In this document: piece by piece, positions 16,643-25,814 of the stretch
Layout of the letters: each line of letters starts with the position of its first letter
Position numbering within the stretch: position 1 is the stretch's first letter
The notes under the pieces: generated by a model
What the model was told of the DNA's origin: nothing
Databases searched by the model: none
The model's input: only the letters and a program-made list of their open reading frames with translations
DNA from: CAIKMD01 sp035533255
GTDB lineage: Bacteria > Pseudomonadota > Alphaproteobacteria > ATCC43930 > CGMCC-115725
Assembly (NCBI GenBank): GCA_035533255.1
Contig: DATLUE010000424.1
Span: 1 to 28,811 of the forward strand
Direction: 5' to 3'
Length of the DNA stretch: 28,811 bases
Translations under genes and position numbers: made by a program

Positions 16643-16990
16643 CAAGGCGCCGGTCTGGGTGTTACGTTGATCGACTTGTAATTCAGCAAGATTGCACGCC
16701 AGGTCGACGGGGGCTGGCACCTGCCGGTTTTCGCGGCGAGGTGGACTTCCGGTTTTGGTACCTCCCAGAAGAGCCGCGCTGCATGGAGGTCCGCTCGCGC
16801 TGTGACCTTTCGCCATGCCGCATCGTCGGCGACGTTGTGCGGGATAAACCATCGCGCCCTGTCGCCTGGGTAGTTTCCGAATCTGCCGGCACGAACCTTT
16901 TGGACGCTATAATCGGGTGCATCGGCTGTCCGCCGTCGATTGGCCCATCCGCTAACGCCGGAATCTCTCATTAGGCAGGCGAGCGCAAGA
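16643..16990. other. Intergenic region upstream of the glucan synthase, with a doubtful minus-strand frame
   Basis: A minus-strand frame of 110 residues spans 16639-16971. Its internal part (ARADLHAARLFWEVPKPEVH, then a CQPPSTW segment and LLNYKSINVT) has a somewhat protein-like composition, but there is no ribosome site at its ATG and I do not recognise a family. It may be a decayed gene or a chance frame. The plus strand carries only the candidate promoter near 16908. No terminator with a T run is seen after the c4 gene. Confidence 0.25.
16908..16913 (+). promoter_or_regulatory. Candidate -10 box (TATAAT) for the glucan synthase-pgm operon
   Basis: A perfect TATAAT lies 78 nt before the preferred GTG start at 16991. 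No good -35 hexamer is found 16-18 bp upstream. If used, transcription would begin near 16920, which makes the TTG at 16940 an unlikely start with a very short leader. Low confidence. Confidence 0.3.
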
Positions 16991-19900
16991 GTGAGTTATT
17001 TGGTCGGTCGCGCCCGCAAACGTCGCTTGGGCACGTTTCCTGTCGCCGGCGAAGAGCCGATTCGCGCCGAGCTGTTCAGCGTGGAACGGCTCGAGCAGCA
17101 CGCCGAGAGTCTCGCGGCCGCCCAGCGTGTTGCACCGGCCCCTCCGACCGACCGACGATTGACGAAGCGTCTTCGGGATAACGACCGGGTCCTGCGCGCC
17201 GCCTATCGAGCGCTCGCCGTGCCGCTCTCCGAGGAACGCACCGTCACGCCCGCCGCCGATTGGCTGGTTGATAATTTTCATGTGGTCGACGAGCAGGTCT
17301 ACGAAATCCAAAACGATTTGCCGCCCGGCTTCTATCGCCAGCTACCCAAGCTGGCGGCCGGACCGCTCAAGGGATATCCGCGCGTCTTCGGCCTGGCCTG
17401 GGCGTTCGTCGCGCATACCGACAGCCGTTTCGACCCGCAAATGCTCTGCCGCTTCATCCGCGCCTATCAGCGGGTCGAGCCCCTGACGATCGGCGAGCTC
17501 TGGGCCGTCGCCATCACGCTGCGGATCGTGCTCGTGGAGAATCTCCGGCGCCTGGCCGAAGGCATCGTCGCGCGGCGAACCGTGCGCCAGCTCGCCAATA
17601 CGCTGGCCGACCGATTGCTGGGCATCGGCGAACGAGAAGCCGAGCCGGCGGATGGCGTCTTGCGACCTTTCGATGAGGCCCATTTGCCGACCGCCTTCGC
17701 GGTTCAGTTGGTCCAAAGGCTGCGCGAGCAGGATCCGAAAATCATGCCGGCGCTTCGTTGGCTGGACCGACGCCTGGCCGCCCAGGGCACCACGGCCGAT
17801 GACCTCGTCCAGGAAGAGCATCAGCGGCAAGGCGCGACGAACGTGACGGTGCGCAACATCATCACGAGCATGCGCTTGATGTCCGGCGTCGATTGGAAGG
17901 TGCTGTTCGAAAGCGTCAGTCCCGTCGATGCCGTGTTGCGTGCCGAGAGCGATTTCGCCGCGCTGGATTTCTCGACGCGGGATCTCTATCGACGCGCGAT
18001 CGAAGAGCTGGCAAGAGGCTCGGCGGCTTCCGAGATCGAGGTTGCCCAGCTCGCGCTGGCGGCAACCAAGCGGGCGAAAGCAGCGCCGGTAAACGCGGAC
18101 GCGGTTGCGCGCGAGCAAGATCCGGGACATTACCTCATCGGAAAAGGCCGCCGGGCGTTCGAGAGCGAGCTGAAATTTCGTCTTCCGGTAACGGGATGGC
18201 TCGCCCGCGCGAACGCGACCGTCGGGATTTCCGGCTATCTCGGGGTTATCGCGGCCATCGGCGTGGCCATTGTTGCGCTCTTGTTGAATTGGATCGCGCC
18301 GCCCGGCGGTTATGGGGCGCTCTGCCTGTTTGCGCTCCTCGCCTTGATGCCGGCATTGGACGCCGCGGTCGCGCTCGTGAACAACAACGTCACTCGGCGC
18401 TTTGGTGCGATCATCCTTCCCGGCCTGGAGCTTGCCGATGGGGTGCCGTCGACCCTGCGCACGATGATCGTCATACCCACGCTCCTCACGTCGCGTACCG
18501 CGATTGCGGAACAGGTCGAGCGATTGTTGGTTCATCATCTGGCAAATATCGACGACAATCTCTGCTTCGCCTTACTTTCCGATTGGATGGATGCCGACGC
18601 CGAGCATGCGCCGGGCGACGGCGATCTTCTCGACGCGGCGGTCGAGGGAATCGCAAGGCTGAATCGGCTGCGCGGTGCGACGGCGCAGGGCGACCGCTTT
18701 CTCCTGCTGCATCGTCGCCGCGTGTGGGACGAGACGCAGCAAAGCTGGATGGGGTGGGAGCGCAAGCGCGGAAAGCTGCATGAGCTCAATCGGCTGCTGC
18801 GGGGGGCCGCCGACACGACTTTTATGGCGATGGACGGCCGCTGGCCGGCCGTGCCGGTCGGCATCCGCTACGTCATCACCCTCGATGTCGACACGCGCCT
18901 GCCGCGCGGCGGCGCCAAGAAGCTGATCGGGAAGATGGCCCACCCTCTCAACCGTCCCACGCTCGATCCTCGTCGCCGCTGGGTGGTCGACGGGCACGCC
19001 GTGCTTCAGCCGCGCGTTTCGCCGTCAATGCCGATCGGTCATGAAGGCTCGTTTTACCAACGCGTGTTTTCAAGTGCGAGCGGCTTGGACCCTTATGCGT
19101 TCGCGGTTTCGGACGTGTATCAGGATCTTTTCGGCGAAGGATCGTATTCCGGCAAGGGAATCTACGACGTCGATTTCTTCGAAGCGGCGCTCGAAGCGCG
19201 CATTCCGGCGGATGCGCTTCTCAGTCACGATCTATTCGAGGGAACCTTCGCGCGTGCCGGCCTGGTTTCCGATATCGAGGTGGTCGAGGAGTTTCCGTCG
19301 CGATACGACGTCGCAGCCGCCCGCCAGCATCGCTGGGCGCGCGGCGATTGGCAATTGCTGCCGTGGATTTTTGGGCGCCGGCGGACCTCGAAGGGCGCTC
19401 CGGGAAAATCGGCAATTCCCGCGATCGGCCGATGGAAGATGATCGACAATTTGCGCCGATCGCTGTCGGCACCGGCGACCTTGAGCGCTTTGGTGGCCGG
19501 CTGGACTCTGCCATCTGCCGCCGCGGGGCTTTGGACCGGCTTTATCCTTGCGACCATCGCAACGCCTTCGCTTCTTCCGTTCGTCATCGGCATCGTTCCG
19601 CGCGGTATCGGAATTTCGCGGTGGTCGCATGTTCGCGCGATTGCCTTGGACCTTCAGGCGGCGCTGGTGCAGACCGCGCTGGTTGTTGCGCTGCTCGCTC
19701 ATCAGGCGTGGCTGATGAGCGACGCGATCGTGCGGACGCTGTTTCGGCTCTTCTTGTCGCATCGGATGCTGCTCGAATGGATCACCGCGGCGCAAGCAAA
19801 AGTCGGCCCCCGACTCGACCTGATTGGCTTCTACCGGCAAATGGCCGGCGGGATCGCGATCGCGATCGCGGCAGCGCTGCTCGTCGCTTGGCGCCAGCCG

Positions 19901-22900
19901 ACGTCATGGCCGCTGGCGGCGCCGTTCGTCGTTCTTTGGCTCTGGTCGCCTTTTCTTGCGCGCTGGATCAGCCTGCCGCCGGTCGCGTCGATCGGGCGCA
20001 CGCTGTCCGATCCGGACCGACAAACCCTGCGCCTCATTGCCCGTCGCACATGGCGCTTCTTCGAGACTTTCGTCACGCCCGCCGATCACATGCTGCCGCC
20101 GGACAATTTTCAAGAAGATCCCGTCCCGGCGCTTGCCCATCGCACGTCGCCCACCAATCTCGGCCTATACCTTTTATCGGTGACGGCGGCGCGCGATTTC
20201 GGCTGGATCGGAACGATCGAGACGACGGAGCGGCTGGAGGCGACTCTCGATTCGATGAATCTACTCGAGCGCTTTCGCGGTCATTTCTACAATTGGTATG
20301 GCACGCTTGATCTTCGCCCGTTGGAACCGAAATACATCTCGTCGGTCGATAGCGGAAATCTCGCGGGGCATTTGATCGCTCTCTCGAATGCTTGTCGCGA
20401 AGTGAGCGCGCATCCGGCGATCGGTCCGCAATGGCTCGGCGGCATCGCGGATGCGCTCGACCTGACGCGTGAATCCTTGTCTGCCGCCGCCGTCGCGCCG
20501 GAGGCACTTTCGCGAAGGCAATGGAGCGCCGCGCGCGATGAGCTTGCCGCATTGCTCCGACAGCCTCCGACGACGCCTGTCGGCATCGCGGCAAGATTGA
20601 ACGAGCTCGCGCGCGTGGCTCGGACGCTTGTCGACATCACGCAAAACCTGACAAAAGACGGTGGCGACCGCGCCGAGACGGACGACCAAGGGGCGATCTG
20701 GGCGAACGCTATCGGCGCCGCCATTCTCAGTCATCAACGCGATCTCGACATCCTGATGCCCTGGGCCGGCATCCTTGCCCGCGACAGTGCCACGACCGCT
20801 TCCGAGCCTGCCGAAAGCGGAGCGCTTGCGGATGACGCGTTGGGCGCATTGTTGGCGGCCATGCCGACCTTGGTCGATTTGGCGCCCCTGTGCGAGACGG
20901 CTATTGCCCTCCTGACGCCTCGCCTGAAGCAATCCGCAGGCGCCGATTCGGCCGGCCTCCGCGCGCTCGTCGATGGGTTCGAGCGCTCCGCACAAGCCGC
21001 CGTTTCAGTCACAGCTCGGTTCGCGGCGCTGGGCGAGACCGCCCGGAATATGTTCTATCCGATGGAGTTCGACTTTCTCTTCGATCCGGAGCGAGAGCTT
21101 CTCTCGATCGGATATCGGGTTGCCGAGGGAAGTCTCGATCCCGGCTATTACGATCTGCTTGCCTCCGAAGCGCGTCTTGCGAGCTTCGTCGCGATCGCCA
21201 AGGGCGACATACCCACCCGTCACTGGTTCCGGCTCGGCCGCGCCCTGGCGCCGGTTGGAAGCCGGTCGGCGCTGATCTCCTGGTCGGGATCGATGTTCGA
21301 ATATCTCATGCCCTCACTGGTGATGCGCGCGCCGGCCGGCAGCCTGCTCGAGCAGACGAGTCGCCAGATCGTGCGTCGGCAGATGACTTACGGCGCCTTG
21401 CGCGGCGTCCCTTGGGGCATCTCGGAATCCGCCTTCAATGCCCGCGATCTCGAGCTCACCTATCAATATTCGAGCTTCGGGATCCCGGACCTTGGCCTCA
21501 AGCGCGGGCTTGGCGACAATACCGTTGTTGCTCCTTATGCAACGGCACTTGCGGCGATGGTCGATCCGGCGGGCGCCGTGCGCAACTTCCTGCGTCTGGC
21601 CGAGATCGGCGGCCGGGGCGCGTACGGCTGGTATGAAGCCTTGGATTACACCAAGAGCCGCCTTCCCGAAGGCATCGATGTCGCCATCATCCGCGCCTAT
21701 ATGGCGCATCACCAGGGAATGAGCGTGATCGCGATTGCCGATACGCTTCACGACGGCGCGATGCGCGCGCGCTTTCATGCCGAACCCATCATCCAAGCGA
21801 CCGAGCTTTTGCTCCAAGAGCGCATGCCGCGCGATGTCGCGATATTCCAACCCCGGATAGCGCCCGCGGAAGGCACCGGGACTGCGGAGCCGGCATCGTG
21901 GACGCAGCGCCGCTTCACGTCGCCGCACGATCTCACGCCGCGCACGCATCTTATGTCGAACGGCAGATATGCCGTGATGATTACCGCGGCGGGTTCGGGC
22001 TACAGCCGCTGGCGCGATATCGCGATCACCCGGTGGCGCGAGGACGTCACCTGCGACGGGTGGGGCAGTTACGTTTTCCTTCGCGATCCGCGCAGCGGCG
22101 CCGTCTGGTCGGCGGGCTATCAGCCGAGCGGCGCGGTGCCGGATCGCTACGAGGTCGCTTTCTCCGAAGGCCGCGCGGAAATCGTGCGGCATGACGACAC
22201 GATCACGACGACCCTCGAAGTGGCGGTCTCGTCGGAAGACGACGCCGAAGTTCGCCGCGTGTCGATCGCCAATCTGGGAAGTCATGTTCGGGAGATCGAA
22301 CTGACGTCCTACGCCGAAATCGTATTGGCGCCGCGTGCCGATGACGACGCGCATCCCGCCTTTTCGAAGCTGTTCGTCGAAACCGAATTCGTTGCCGAGA
22401 TCGGCGCCATCCTGGCGACGCGGCGGCCGCGCTTGCCCGGCGAAGCCCGGGTTTGGGTGGCGCATCTTGCGATCGTCGAAGGCGAAGCTGTCGGCAGCGT
22501 GCAATTCGAGACCGACCGGGCGCGCTTCCTCGGCCGCGGCCGCGGCGTCCGAACGCCGATTTCCATGATCGGCCGCCGGCCGCTCTCCAACACGGCCGGC
22601 ACGGTGCTCGATCCCATTGTCAGCCTGCGCCGCAGCGTTCGGATCCAGCCGCAGGCAACGGCGCGCGTCGCGTTCTGGACCTTGGTCGCGTCGTCCCGCA
22701 CCGAAGCGCTCGACCTGGCCGACAAGCATCATGAGGCCATCGCGTTCGACCGTGCGGGCACGCTGGCCTGGACTCAGGCGCAAGTGCAACTCCATCATCT
22801 CGGGATCGGTGCCCGAGAAGCACATGTCTTTCAGCGTCTGGCAAACCGCATATTGTATTCGGACCCGACATTGCGACCACCGCCCGACACGCTCAAGCGA

Positions 22901-25783
22901 GGCGACGGCGCCGCCTCGATGCTATGGCCGCAAGGAATCTCCGGCGACCTGCCGATTGTGCTGGTGCGCATCGACGAAACCGCCGATCTCGATGTCGTTC
23001 GGCAGTTGCTTCTCGCGCACGAGTATTGGCGGATGAAGCTTCTGGCAGTCGATCTCGTCATCCTGAACGACAGATCGGCGTCTTATGCGCAGGATCTTCA
23101 AAACGCACTCGAGGCGCTGGTTCGGGCAAGTCAATCTCGCTCGACAGTCGTGGGAGAAGGCGCGCGAGGCGCTGTCTTCATCTTGCGCAGCGATCTGATT
23201 TCCGCCGAATTGCGCAACCTCCTTCATACCGCGGCGCGCGCGGTGCTGGTCGCTTCCCGGGGAAGTTTGGCCGCTCAGACGAGAAGCGTGGCGGAGCCGC
23301 AACCGGCGATTCCGCCTCCGAGACGCCTGCCCGCCGGCGCGCCGTCGCGCGCCGCGCTGCCGCCGCCCGCGCTGGAATTCTTCAACGGTCTCGGCGGCTT
23401 CGCCGACAACGGACGGGAATACCGGACGGTCCTGACGGCTGGACAATCGACGCCCGCACCGTGGATCAATGTCGTCTGCAACCGCTCCTTCGGTTTCCAA
23501 AGCTCGGTCGAGGGCAGCGGCTATACCTGGTCGCTCAACAGTCAGCAGAATCACCTCACGCCCTGGACCAACGATCCGGTAACCGATGCGCCGGGCGAGG
23601 CGATCTATCTTCGCGACCAGGACAGCGGCGATTTATGGGGGCCGACGGCGCTTCCGATCCGCGAGCCGGAATCCTCTTACGCGGCTTGCCACGGACAGGG
23701 CTATAGCCGGTTCGAGCATATCTCCCACGGTATTTCCCTCGAGCTCCTGCAATACGTTCCGCTCGACGATCCGATCAAGATATCCCGGCTCAAGATCACG
23801 GATTTGTCGGGACGCGCGCGGCGGCTGTCCGTGACCGCCTTTGTCGAATGGGTGCTCGGCCTATCGCGGGGGGCAGCCGCGCCCTTCACCGTCACCGAGA
23901 TCGATTCGGCAACTGGAGCGATGTTCGCGCGCAATCCTTGGAATATCGAGTTCGGGCGGCGGGTGGCGTTTGCAGACCTCGCCGGCCGCCAGCTCTCATG
24001 GACCGGCGATCGAACGGAATTTCTCGGGCGCAACGGCACGCTCGATCAGCCGGCCGCCCTCGCGAGCGGCATCCCGCTCTCCAATCGCGTCGGCGCCGGC
24101 CTCGATCCCTGCGGCGCTCTGCAAACCCGCCTGGAGCTGAAGGCGAACGCCGCGACCGAGATCGTCTTCCTGCTCGGCGAGACCGCGACGGCGGCCGAAG
24201 CGCAATCGCTGCTGAAGAAATACCGGACCGCCGATCTCGACGCCGTTCTCGGCGCGGTCGGCGATTTCTGGAACGACACGCTCGGCACCGTTCAGGTCGC
24301 GACGCCCGATCGCTCGATGGATATTTTGTTGAACCGCTGGCTGCTTTACCAGACGCTGGCTTGTCGCATGTGGGCGCGGGCGGCCTTCTATCAGGCGAGC
24401 GGCGCTTACGGCTTTCGCGATCAGCTTCAGGACGCGATGGCGCTTTGCGTGGCAAAGCCGGCGCTGGCGCGCGAGCACCTGCTGCGCGCCGCGGGCCGGC
24501 AATTTCCCGCGGGCGACGTGCAGCATTGGTGGCTGCCGGAATCGGGGAAAGGAGTTCGCACGCGGATTGCCGATGACCCGATCTGGCTGCCTTACGCGGT
24601 CGCCCATTATGTCGAAGTCACGGGCGACGTGGGCGTGCTGGATGAAACGGCTCCCTTCCTCGAAGGGCCGGCGCTGCGCGAGGGCGACGTCGACGCTTTC
24701 TTTCAGCCGGCGCTGTCCGACGAGCCGCCGGCCACCCTGTTCGAGCATTGCGCCCGCGGCCTCGATCATAGCCTTGCTCTCGGCAGCCACGGATTGCCTT
24801 TGATCGGTACCGGCGATTGGAACGACGGCATGAACCGCGTCGGCGACCAGGGCAAGGGCGAGAGCATCTGGCTGGGCTGGTTTCTTCACGCGGCGCTGAG
24901 CGGCTTCACGCGGCTGGCCGAAGGCCGCGACGCGCAGGGACGTGCCGCGACCTGGCGGCGACACGCGCTCGCTTTGGAAGAATCCCTGGCGCGCGACGGT
25001 TGGGACGGGGAATGGTACCGCCGCGCCTATTTCGACGACGGTACGCCGCTCGGCTCGGCCGCCAACGACGAATGCCGCATCGATGCGATCGCACAGTCGT
25101 GGAGCGTGATCTCCGGAGCTGGCGATCGGGCCCGCGCTGCGCGGGCGATGGCCGCGGTCGATCGGTATCTGATCCGCCGCGATGACGGTCTGGCGCTGCT
25201 CTTCACCCCACCCTTCGACCAGACGCCGCGCGACCCCGGCTATATCAAAGGATATCCGCCCGGCATCCGCGAGAATGGCGGTCAATATACGCATGCCGCC
25301 GCCTGGTCGGTGATTGCCTATGCCATGCTTGGCGAGGGCGACAAGGCCGGCGAATTGTTCGCGATGCTGAACCCCATCAACCATGCCAGAACGCCCGAGG
25401 CCGTGGAGCGCTATAAGGTGGAGCCCTACGTCATCTGTGCCGACATCTATTCCATGCCTCCGCATGTCGGGCGCGGCGGATGGACCTGGTATACCGGCTC
25501 GGCCGGGTGGATGTACCGGGCTGGCCTCGAATGGATTCTGGGGTTCCGTTTGCAAGGAGCGTCGTTGGTCGTGGATCCCTGCATACCCAAGACCTGGCCG
25601 GGTTTCGGTCTGAGCTTCCGCTATCGCTCCAGCCGCTACGACATCGCGATCGAGAATCCGGATGGCGTCAGCCGCGGCGTTGTCCGGGCGGAGCTCGATG
25701 GCGCAATGCTGCGGGGAAAACCGGCGTGTGTCCCGCTAGCCGACGATGGCAAAACTCATCGCGTGCGGGTCGTGCTCGGATGA
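16991..25783 (+). CDS. ndvB: Cyclic beta-1,2-glucan synthase (NdvB/ChvB/Cgs type)
   Basis: A ~2930-residue inner-membrane polymerase of the NdvB class. Helices near residues 407-465 precede a GT84 glycosyltransferase domain (about 490-800) with DxD in ITLDVDTRLPRGG (Asp632, Asp634), LLSHDLFEG near 745 and the QHRWARGDW motif near 779. Four more helices lie at about 830-995. A glycoamylase-like domain follows, with YYDLLASEARLASFVAIAKG, SWSGSMFEYLMP and GIPDLGLKRGLG. Two GH94-type sugar-binding beta domains start near 1650 and 2127, and the C-terminal GH94 barrel carries GTGDWNDGMNRVG (Asp2612). Known homologues initiate, elongate, cyclise and trim beta-1,2-glucan from UDP-glucose for osmoadaptation and host interaction. 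GTG 16991 was chosen over TTG 16940; no clear ribosome site distinguishes them. Length is normal and the frame unbroken. Confidence 0.95.
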   Translation: MSYLVGRARKRRLGTFPVAGEEPIRAELFSVERLEQHAESLAAAQRVAPAPPTDRRLTKRLRDNDRVLRAAYRALAVPLSEERTVTPAADWLVDNFHVVDEQVYEIQNDLPPGFYRQLPKLAAGPLKGYPRVFGLAWAFVAHTDSRFDPQMLCRFIRAYQRVEPLTIGELWAVAITLRIVLVENLRRLAEGIVARRTVRQLANTLADRLLGIGEREAEPADGVLRPFDEAHLPTAFAVQLVQRLREQDPKIMPALRWLDRRLAAQGTTADDLVQEEHQRQGATNVTVRNIITSMRLMSGVDWKVLFESVSPVDAVLRAESDFAALDFSTRDLYRRAIEELARGSAASEIEVAQLALAATKRAKAAPVNADAVAREQDPGHYLIGKGRRAFESELKFRLPVTGWLARANATVGISGYLGVIAAIGVAIVALLLNWIAPPGGYGALCLFALLALMPALDAAVALVNNNVTRRFGAIILPGLELADGVPSTLRTMIVIPTLLTSRTAIAEQVERLLVHHLANIDDNLCFALLSDWMDADAEHAPGDGDLLDAAVEGIARLNRLRGATAQGDRFLLLHRRRVWDETQQSWMGWERKRGKLHELNRLLRGAADTTFMAMDGRWPAVPVGIRYVITLDVDTRLPRGGAKKLIGKMAHPLNRPTLDPRRRWVVDGHAVLQPRVSPSMPIGHEGSFYQRVFSSASGLDPYAFAVSDVYQDLFGEGSYSGKGIYDVDFFEAALEARIPADALLSHDLFEGTFARAGLVSDIEVVEEFPSRYDVAAARQHRWARGDWQLLPWIFGRRRTSKGAPGKSAIPAIGRWKMIDNLRRSLSAPATLSALVAGWTLPSAAAGLWTGFILATIATPSLLPFVIGIVPRGIGISRWSHVRAIALDLQAALVQTALVVALLAHQAWLMSDAIVRTLFRLFLSHRMLLEWITAAQAKVGPRLDLIGFYRQMAGGIAIAIAAALLVAWRQPTSWPLAAPFVVLWLWSPFLARWISLPPVASIGRTLSDPDRQTLRLIARRTWRFFETFVTPADHMLPPDNFQEDPVPALAHRTSPTNLGLYLLSVTAARDFGWIGTIETTERLEATLDSMNLLERFRGHFYNWYGTLDLRPLEPKYISSVDSGNLAGHLIALSNACREVSAHPAIGPQWLGGIADALDLTRESLSAAAVAPEALSRRQWSAARDELAALLRQPPTTPVGIAARLNELARVARTLVDITQNLTKDGGDRAETDDQGAIWANAIGAAILSHQRDLDILMPWAGILARDSATTASEPAESGALADDALGALLAAMPTLVDLAPLCETAIALLTPRLKQSAGADSAGLRALVDGFERSAQAAVSVTARFAALGETARNMFYPMEFDFLFDPERELLSIGYRVAEGSLDPGYYDLLASEARLASFVAIAKGDIPTRHWFRLGRALAPVGSRSALISWSGSMFEYLMPSLVMRAPAGSLLEQTSRQIVRRQMTYGALRGVPWGISESAFNARDLELTYQYSSFGIPDLGLKRGLGDNTVVAPYATALAAMVDPAGAVRNFLRLAEIGGRGAYGWYEALDYTKSRLPEGIDVAIIRAYMAHHQGMSVIAIADTLHDGAMRARFHAEPIIQATELLLQERMPRDVAIFQPRIAPAEGTGTAEPASWTQRRFTSPHDLTPRTHLMSNGRYAVMITAAGSGYSRWRDIAITRWREDVTCDGWGSYVFLRDPRSGAVWSAGYQPSGAVPDRYEVAFSEGRAEIVRHDDTITTTLEVAVSSEDDAEVRRVSIANLGSHVREIELTSYAEIVLAPRADDDAHPAFSKLFVETEFVAEIGAILATRRPRLPGEARVWVAHLAIVEGEAVGSVQFETDRARFLGRGRGVRTPISMIGRRPLSNTAGTVLDPIVSLRRSVRIQPQATARVAFWTLVASSRTEALDLADKHHEAIAFDRAGTLAWTQAQVQLHHLGIGAREAHVFQRLANRILYSDPTLRPPPDTLKRGDGAASMLWPQGISGDLPIVLVRIDETADLDVVRQLLLAHEYWRMKLLAVDLVILNDRSASYAQDLQNALEALVRASQSRSTVVGEGARGAVFILRSDLISAELRNLLHTAARAVLVASRGSLAAQTRSVAEPQPAIPPPRRLPAGAPSRAALPPPALEFFNGLGGFADNGREYRTVLTAGQSTPAPWINVVCNRSFGFQSSVEGSGYTWSLNSQQNHLTPWTNDPVTDAPGEAIYLRDQDSGDLWGPTALPIREPESSYAACHGQGYSRFEHISHGISLELLQYVPLDDPIKISRLKITDLSGRARRLSVTAFVEWVLGLSRGAAAPFTVTEIDSATGAMFARNPWNIEFGRRVAFADLAGRQLSWTGDRTEFLGRNGTLDQPAALASGIPLSNRVGAGLDPCGALQTRLELKANAATEIVFLLGETATAAEAQSLLKKYRTADLDAVLGAVGDFWNDTLGTVQVATPDRSMDILLNRWLLYQTLACRMWARAAFYQASGAYGFRDQLQDAMALCVAKPALAREHLLRAAGRQFPAGDVQHWWLPESGKGVRTRIADDPIWLPYAVAHYVEVTGDVGVLDETAPFLEGPALREGDVDAFFQPALSDEPPATLFEHCARGLDHSLALGSHGLPLIGTGDWNDGMNRVGDQGKGESIWLGWFLHAALSGFTRLAEGRDAQGRAATWRRHALALEESLARDGWDGEWYRRAYFDDGTPLGSAANDECRIDAIAQSWSVISGAGDRARAARAMAAVDRYLIRRDDGLALLFTPPFDQTPRDPGYIKGYPPGIRENGGQYTHAAAWSVIAYAMLGEGDKAGELFAMLNPINHARTPEAVERYKVEPYVICADIYSMPPHVGRGGWTWYTGSAGWMYRAGLEWILGFRLQGASLVVDPCIPKTWPGFGLSFRYRSSRYDIAIENPDGVSRGVVRAELDGAMLRGKPACVPLADDGKTHRVRVVLG

Positions 25784-25814
25784 ATCCGAAGCCGCGCGCC
25801 AAGCGAGGCACATC

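Noticed and set aside
14447..16852. 801-codon minus-strand open frame
   Set aside because: It lies antisense to the Cyc2-like and c4 genes, both with clear haem motifs. Its product is rich in Arg, Gly and Ala with no recognisable domain, as expected for a shadow frame in GC-rich DNA.
21314..25555. Two long minus-strand frames (503 and 519 codons)
   Set aside because: Both are antisense to the unbroken glucan synthase frame with conserved GH94 motifs. No ribosome sites or domains support them.
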